Shown here in pieces: positions 60,053-64,000 of a stretch of 64,000 nt of DNA (positions are counted from its first letter, which is position 1; every line of letters starts with the position of its first letter). The notes beneath the pieces were generated by a model. That model saw nothing but the letters and a program-made list of their open reading frames with translations. It was not told where the DNA came from and did not search any database. Source of the stretch: Bacillota bacterium (GTDB lineage Bacteria > Bacillota > Clostridia > Tissierellales > Sedimentibacteraceae); NCBI GenBank assembly GCA_023386345.1, contig JAEWJT010000015.1:396730-460729 (forward strand). The letters run 5' to 3'. A program made the position numbers and the translations under genes.

Positions 60053-60214
60053 TCAACATTTTTTTAGACGAATTTTTTCCATGTTTTCTCGTTTAGTCAT
60101 ATCTATTTGGATTGATTTATCAAATATGTAGCTAAGGTATTTAAAAGCATTTATTTTATTAAGGTTTGGTGTAAATAATTGTCATAATATTTTAATAACA
60201 TCATTTTTTGACAT
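60053..60214 (-). pseudogene. Small gene fragment, possibly an IS66-type transposase C terminus
   Basis: The minus-strand frame reads MSKNDVIKIL, a TGA, then QLFTPNLNKINAFKYLSYIF and DKSIQIDMTKRENMEKIRLK to a stop at 60053. The string NAFKYLSYIFDK resembles the Tyr-Leu pattern near the end of IS66 transposases. Only 54 codons, broken, no ribosome binding site. The assignment is weak. Confidence 0.25.
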
Positions 60215-60355
60215 ATTTATTCACACTTTTCATTTAAATTATAGTATTAGCATATATGATTCTCAAGAAATTTATCTAAAGAATTATTAGTGCTGTATAG
60301 ATTTTATAATAAAATTTAGGAAATAAGACTAATAAATTACTTTGTAAATAAAAAA

Positions 60356-60432
60356 TGGCGCGCCATGAGGGGGTCGAACCCCCAGCCTACAGATTCGAAG
60401 TCTGCCACTCTATCCAATTGAGCTAATGGCGC
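60356..60432 (-). tRNA. tRNA-Arg, anticodon UCG
   Basis: 77 bases with encoded CCA. Acceptor GCGCCAT pairs with ATGGCGC; D arm GCTC...GAGT; anticodon stem GCAGA/TCTGT with loop CTTCGAA, giving anticodon TCG (reads CGA); T arm GGGGG-TTCGACC-CCC. All arms close properly. Accessory DNA lies on its 3' side, but I found no second copy of its 3' end that would mark an attachment site. Confidence 0.96.
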
Positions 60433-60604
60433 ATGAAAATTATTTACACACTATTATAATACACTAAATAATATTTTTCAATATTTTTATTTTTTTAATG
60501 CTTCTATTTTGTGCTTTTCTTTTAAGAAAATAATCCAAAGAATTTTTAAACTAATAACAACGTAAAAGCAGATTTGACCTTGTCAAAACGGGCAATATAC
60601 TAAG

Positions 60605-60645
60605 AGTAATAAAAGATTAATAGCAAATTAATCTTTTATTACTCT
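60605..60645. terminator. Perfect 18-bp hairpin after the LUD gene
   Basis: GAGTAATAAAAGATTAAT-AGCAA-ATTAATCTTTTATTACTC. Lies 34 bases after the LUD stop (minus strand). No long T run, but the T-rich arm itself can serve. Confidence 0.6.
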
Positions 60646-60678
60646 CATATTTTTATTATACTACATCTTTGCAATACA

Positions 60679-61311
60679 TTAAAATCCATATGATTGATTT
60701 ATAAGAATAACTTTTATTCTATCCTTGATAAATTGTCCGGTAATCAAAACAAAATCATTGCAAATTCTCTGTTCATGCTTACAATCAACACATTTGCCTA
60801 TTTTTGTACATGGTGTATTTTTATTAAGCCTTTTTGCATCCAAAGGTGCTGAAATTTGTCTGGCACGACTAACCGCTTCTTCTACGTTATTGACTATTTT
60901 ATTGATACCTGATATTACAAGTACCTGTTTTGGACCATACAGTATCGGTGCAACACGGCTTCCGTTTCCATCAATATTAAACAGCTTTCCATCTATTGTT
61001 ATCGCATTAACTCCTGTTACAAAGGTATCTGCAGTAAAGTTTTTCAAATATATTTCTCGTTTTGCTTCTGATGTTAATCCACTTTGATGCTTGTCATAAA
61101 ACTCATAGTCACCATTTCGCAGAAAATCAAATGTTCCCGTTTCTTCTAAAGTGACAGAATCACCACATCCAATTTTCTCGCCTTTTTCAAGTAAAGTATT
61201 CAAAAGTTGAAACAGTTCACGCTGATTTTCAACAAAATATCCAGCCATATTGTTCCTGTGTAAATTTGTAATTAATCGATTAATCTTATCATCCATTTTG
61301 AACTCGCTCAT
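60679..61311 (-). CDS. LUD domain (LutC/DUF162-like) protein
   Basis: 210 residues; the start is uncertain (ATG 61311 or ATG 61296, neither with a strong ribosome binding site). LNTLLEKGEKIGCGDSVTLEETGTFDFLR, DTFVTGVNAITIDGKLFNIDGNGSRVAPILYGPKQVLVISGINKIV and CTKIGKCVDCKHEQRICNDFVLI are typical of the stand-alone LUD proteins common in Clostridia. Related proteins take part in lactate utilisation (LutABC), but stand-alone members are uncharacterised. The cysteines in the last motif may bind a metal. Confidence 0.9.
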   Translation of the reverse strand: MSEFKMDDKINRLITNLHRNNMAGYFVENQRELFQLLNTLLEKGEKIGCGDSVTLEETGTFDFLRNGDYEFYDKHQSGLTSEAKREIYLKNFTADTFVTGVNAITIDGKLFNIDGNGSRVAPILYGPKQVLVISGINKIVNNVEEAVSRARQISAPLDAKRLNKNTPCTKIGKCVDCKHEQRICNDFVLITGQFIKDRIKVILINQSYGF

Positions 61312-61421
61312 CTATATTCATTTCTGTACTTTTTTCTATATTAAACTTATTAAATACTTAATTTAAACAGCTTATTCCATTATAATTCTATAAAATTTCT
61401 TAAATTTAAAAACTTCATCCT

Positions 61422-62171
61422 TTAAAACATATACTTAACTATAAGCCCTAGAATTAACAAATGTACTGGATAAAACGCATAGAAGAAATATTTAAGTGAT
61501 AGTCCTTTTTTACCGTTGTAAAATAAGATTGGTATGAAAGCTATTCCTGCTAATGATTGTATACTAAAGTTACTCATTAAAGCAAATATTAAGCATACAG
61601 TCAAAGTCTTTAAAATTTTATTGTTTCTAAATATGTACATCATCAGTATAACAATAATTCCAAGTGAACCATAATCGCATTTTACAAGATCCGCCAATAA
61701 TGAAGCCACTACTGCTACTGCGGCACTTAATACCACGAATGCTCTTTTATTGTCTTTAAAACGATTTTTGAGATATTCTATAGTCCACATCATTAATACA
61801 CCTATTAAAAGTGTAAAGAATACATTTTGATGACTAAATTCTAAAAAGCTTTGTTCAAATGCAAAATCAAAAGCAAATTCAGAGATTAAAGCAAATATAA
61901 ATAATCTTAATGTGTATTTTTTTACATCCTTTGTATGAAAAAAGCCCTCAACCAGCAAAAAGCAAAATATTGGGAATGCTAGTCTCCCTATAATTCTCAT
62001 ACTGAGCATAACATAATATGCTGTCATAACTGCTTGTTGATTTCCTGCTAATGAATACATAATATTCTCAACAATTGTTGCTCCTACATGATCTATGAGC
62101 ATTGTTACTATTGCAATAATTTTTAACGTGCTTCCACTTAAACCTTTACCTTGTCTCTCTACGTTTTCCAC
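61422..62171 (-). CDS. TraX family membrane protein
   Basis: About 249 residues from GTG 62171, because GGAGGG lies five bases upstream; an ATG at 62183 without such a site is the alternative. Eight or so membrane helices. STLKIIAIVTMLIDHVGAT at the start, RIIGRLAFPIFCFLLVEGFFHTKDVKKYTLRLFIFALISEFAFDFAF and SHQNVFFTLLIGVLMM are the TraX hallmarks. TraX of the F plasmid acetylates pilin; chromosomal members are probably acyltransferases of unknown acceptor. No conjugation gene is nearby. Confidence 0.9.
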   Translation of the reverse strand: MENVERQGKGLSGSTLKIIAIVTMLIDHVGATIVENIMYSLAGNQQAVMTAYYVMLSMRIIGRLAFPIFCFLLVEGFFHTKDVKKYTLRLFIFALISEFAFDFAFEQSFLEFSHQNVFFTLLIGVLMMWTIEYLKNRFKDNKRAFVVLSAAVAVVASLLADLVKCDYGSLGIIVILMMYIFRNNKILKTLTVCLIFALMSNFSIQSLAGIAFIPILFYNGKKGLSLKYFFYAFYPVHLLILGLIVKYMF

Positions 62172-62251
62172 ATTACCCTCCATTTGTTAAAATATAATTT
62201 TATAAAAAATTGTATTAATTAATACAAAAAAATATTTGTAAATAAATATAA

Positions 62252-63097
62252 TTATTTATAAATATTAATTAACTCTTTCATTTTATCGCTGTCACGCTCT
62301 GCTAAGCGATGGACAGCCATTACATAAATTGCTTTTCTTAAATCCGTCTCGTCTAACTTGCATTGATTTTTAATAGCATCTAAGTATATCTTTGAAAACT
62401 CATTTGCAAATTCATATAAAATAACATAGCTTCTTGCATAATCATAAACTGGATTTCCGAGCTTAGCATCCATCCAATCTATTACATAATATTTATCACA
62501 TGAATACATTATATTGAAAAAATGATAGTCCATATGGCACAGAATTTTTTCATCCTTTATATCATAAATATATTTTATAGCAAGCTGTTTTATTGAATCA
62601 TCAATATTTATACTATTTATTGCCTTAACTAATGATATATTTAAGTATGGAATATTAAACTTACTTTCCTCATGAAAAAGCTTTTCAGCAGAATTCTGAA
62701 TATCACATTCTTTTATAGAATGAATCTGCGAAAATATTGATAGCATTATATTAAGTCCTTTTTCATAATTTTGTTTAAGATTTTGAGTATCATTCGTACT
62801 TAAATCCAAGTTATTAGTTACCCCATCTTTATATGATCGATTAAGAAATTTCTCACCAAGATGAACTCCATCTATAAAATCCATCTTTATACTATGGGGC
62901 ATCTCCGATTCATAATATTTTACTGTCGGAAGCCCTACTCCATATATTGTGCTTTGAATTTTAAATTCATAGTTAATGAGGTCTTTAGGGTAATCAAAAT
63001 TAAAGCATTTGTAAGCAAAACCATTCCACAAATACACTTTAGCTTCTCTACCTTGTCCTATTAATATTTTTTCAGAATTGAATTTTTGTTCTGTCAT
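62252..63097 (-). CDS. Aminoglycoside/choline kinase-like phosphotransferase
   Basis: 281 residues. The kinase fold is shown by GQGREAKVYLWNGFAYKCF (glycine loop and Lys), ILCHMDYHFFNIMY near 205 (catalytic loop, His-x-Asp-x-x-x-x-Asn) and YYVIDWMDAKLGNPVYDYARSY near 220 (metal Asp and following motif). It belongs to the APH superfamily that includes choline, homoserine and antibiotic kinases. The substrate is unknown. It is the middle of three membrane/enzyme genes in the same direction. Confidence 0.85.
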   Translation of the reverse strand: MTEQKFNSEKILIGQGREAKVYLWNGFAYKCFNFDYPKDLINYEFKIQSTIYGVGLPTVKYYESEMPHSIKMDFIDGVHLGEKFLNRSYKDGVTNNLDLSTNDTQNLKQNYEKGLNIMLSIFSQIHSIKECDIQNSAEKLFHEESKFNIPYLNISLVKAINSINIDDSIKQLAIKYIYDIKDEKILCHMDYHFFNIMYSCDKYYVIDWMDAKLGNPVYDYARSYVILYEFANEFSKIYLDAIKNQCKLDETDLRKAIYVMAVHRLAERDSDKMKELINIYK

Positions 63098-63194
63098 TTT
63101 TATCTGTTCCTATCAATCTTTTAATTTATCAAAAATTTAGAGCAGCAAACTCCAAATCTATAAGCTGGAGTTCAATTCTCCCACATATACTACT

Positions 63195-63758
63195 TTATCT
63201 GCTGCTTCTATCAAATTTTGCAAAATATGCTCCAGTTATAATTCCACCTAATAGGTTAGTTATCAAATCTCCCATAGTATCGCTCACACCTGTAAAAAGT
63301 ACTTTTTGAGTATCCATTCCTATAATAGAATCTACTGTAAATTCGTATATCTCCCAAAGAATGCCACCAATACAGGCTATGCCAATTATAAAAAGAAATC
63401 TTGTTAATAGCTCTACCTTTTTACCATTCTGGATTTTATTAAGCATTGCATTTCCAACAATACCAAGCAATACACCTGATATGAAGTGCATCAGCAAGTC
63501 CCACCATGATATTTTATCGTAGAAATTTAACATAACACCCATCACGAGTGAAAACATACAGAATATGTAAAATAGTGCAATTAGCTTATCACGAATTATT
63601 TTTTTGTCTCTGTTTATGTAGTCAATTAAATATGTTAATAAGAAAATTGCTAAACCACCTGCTATGCCCACCCATCTTAAAATAAACAAATCGTAAACCG
63701 CTACAACGATAATGCTTATTCTTAATATCCATTTAGAGTAAAAAGCTATCTTTTCCAT
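63195..63758 (-). CDS. DUF2238-like (YjdF-type) membrane protein
   Basis: 187 residues with five or six predicted membrane helices. SWWDLLMHFISGVLLGIVGNAML near 84-106 (Asp and His in a helix), IGGILWEIYEFTVDSIIGMDTQKV near 132-155 and GVSDTMGDLITNLLGGIITGAYF near 158-180 carry conserved acidic and His residues inside the membrane, as in the DUF2238/YjdF family. Function unknown; the buried residues suggest metal binding or lipid chemistry. Site GGGAGGA. Confidence 0.78.
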   Translation of the reverse strand: MEKIAFYSKWILRISIIVVAVYDLFILRWVGIAGGLAIFLLTYLIDYINRDKKIIRDKLIALFYIFCMFSLVMGVMLNFYDKISWWDLLMHFISGVLLGIVGNAMLNKIQNGKKVELLTRFLFIIGIACIGGILWEIYEFTVDSIIGMDTQKVLFTGVSDTMGDLITNLLGGIITGAYFAKFDRSSR

Positions 63759-63873
63759 AATATCCTCCCTACATCCTCTTTGTTTGATTGTACCTTCTAT
63801 ATCTTATTTTAAATCTTTTAATCAAAATGTCAACATTTAATATTTTAACTTTGTCAATACATTAAAATATCAA

Positions 63874-64000
63874 TTAAAATTCTTGCTCTGTTCTTGAAAT
63901 AATCTCATCCTGCAAAGCTTGTTCAAGATTGTTGAAATGGTCACTATATCCCGCCACTCTTACTATCAAATCCTTGTATTCTTCAGGATTTTTCTGTGCC
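63874..64000 (-). CDS. Glycyl radical enzyme, C-terminal end only
   Basis: The gene continues beyond the right edge. The visible 42 codons read NPEEYKDLIVRVAGYSDHFN then NLEQALQDEIISRTEQEF and a stop. RVAGYS is the conserved glycyl radical loop; the Gly holds the radical after activation by a radical-SAM activase. The NPEEYKDLIVRVAGYSDHF...LQDEIISRTE ending is shared by pyruvate formate-lyase relatives such as diol dehydratases, choline lyase and others, so the substrate is open. It shows a strictly anaerobic metabolism. Confidence 0.88.
   Translation of the reverse strand, partial: AQKNPEEYKDLIVRVAGYSDHFNNLEQALQDEIISRTEQEF

Noticed and set aside
60053..60214. In-frame TGA read as selenocysteine in the small fragment
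   Set aside because: No cysteine-rich context, no hairpin at the right distance and no ribosome binding site; a decayed fragment is the simpler reading.
1..64000. CRISPR arrays, rRNA genes, prophage
   Set aside because: No regularly spaced repeats, no rRNA sequence and no phage structural genes were seen.

Overview
The window reads as the chromosome of a low-GC, endospore-forming, motile anaerobe of the class Clostridia. The evidence is the AT-rich composition, strong purine-rich ribosome binding sites, frequent TTG and GTG starts, dipicolinate synthase genes, a spore-cortex-type deacetylase, a chemoreceptor and the end of a glycyl radical enzyme. I cannot name the genus from sequence alone.

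Layout. 1-4.5 kb is housekeeping: the end of recD2, comF, hpf, two uncharacterised genes, then rpsF-ssb-rpsR. 4.6-12.6 kb holds an M18 aminopeptidase, a small membrane protein and a complete oppABCDF oligopeptide importer with an attenuator after oppA, so peptide uptake and peptide trimming sit side by side. 12.7-15.5 kb is a sporulation block: dpaA-dpaB behind a sigma-K-like promoter, a small DUF1540 protein and a PdaA-type deacetylase. 15.4-16.3 kb is a diguanylate cyclase gene broken by one stop codon. 16.5-22.3 kb is, in my reading, a decayed Tn7-like transposon. It has matching TGT...ACA ends, a 5-bp target duplication and a frameshifted tnsA, carries an ABC-F ATPase and a U32 peptidase, and was inserted exactly at the stop codon of rlmD, between rlmD and its terminator. 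22.3-32 kb (all minus strand) holds rlmD, a flavodoxin-like protein, ptsI, a CheY/CheX-like pair, a metallopeptidase-like lipoprotein, an M32 carboxypeptidase and proS. 32.1-33.3 kb is rich in RNA features: a candidate small RNA and a type I toxin-antitoxin locus. 33.3-43.6 kb holds a secreted repeat protein, a THF riboswitch with a FolT-type transporter, a nitroreductase, a DegV protein, a degenerate GGDEF protein, a cluster of DnaA boxes not beside dnaA, rdgB-yfcE, a TIM-barrel protein and a chemoreceptor with a possible pseudoknot leader.

From 43.6 kb onward the content is increasingly accessory: LemA/DUF2207, a small iron-sulfur protein gene with an in-frame TGA that looks like selenocysteine, two ABC-2 exporters, pirin, VOC and SDR enzymes, a fused XRE/GIY-YIG gene and an SLH protein. 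An XRE-PLDc_N-ABC cassette of distinct codon usage follows, then a stretch of gene debris next to tRNA-Arg(UCG), and LUD, TraX, kinase-like and DUF2238-like proteins. A glycyl radical enzyme runs off the right edge.

The observations I rate highest are the Tn7-like remnant at rlmD, the candidate selenoprotein, the DnaA-box cluster, the type I toxin-antitoxin pair with both promoters visible, the structured small RNA upstream of proS, and the pseudoknot leader of the chemoreceptor gene.
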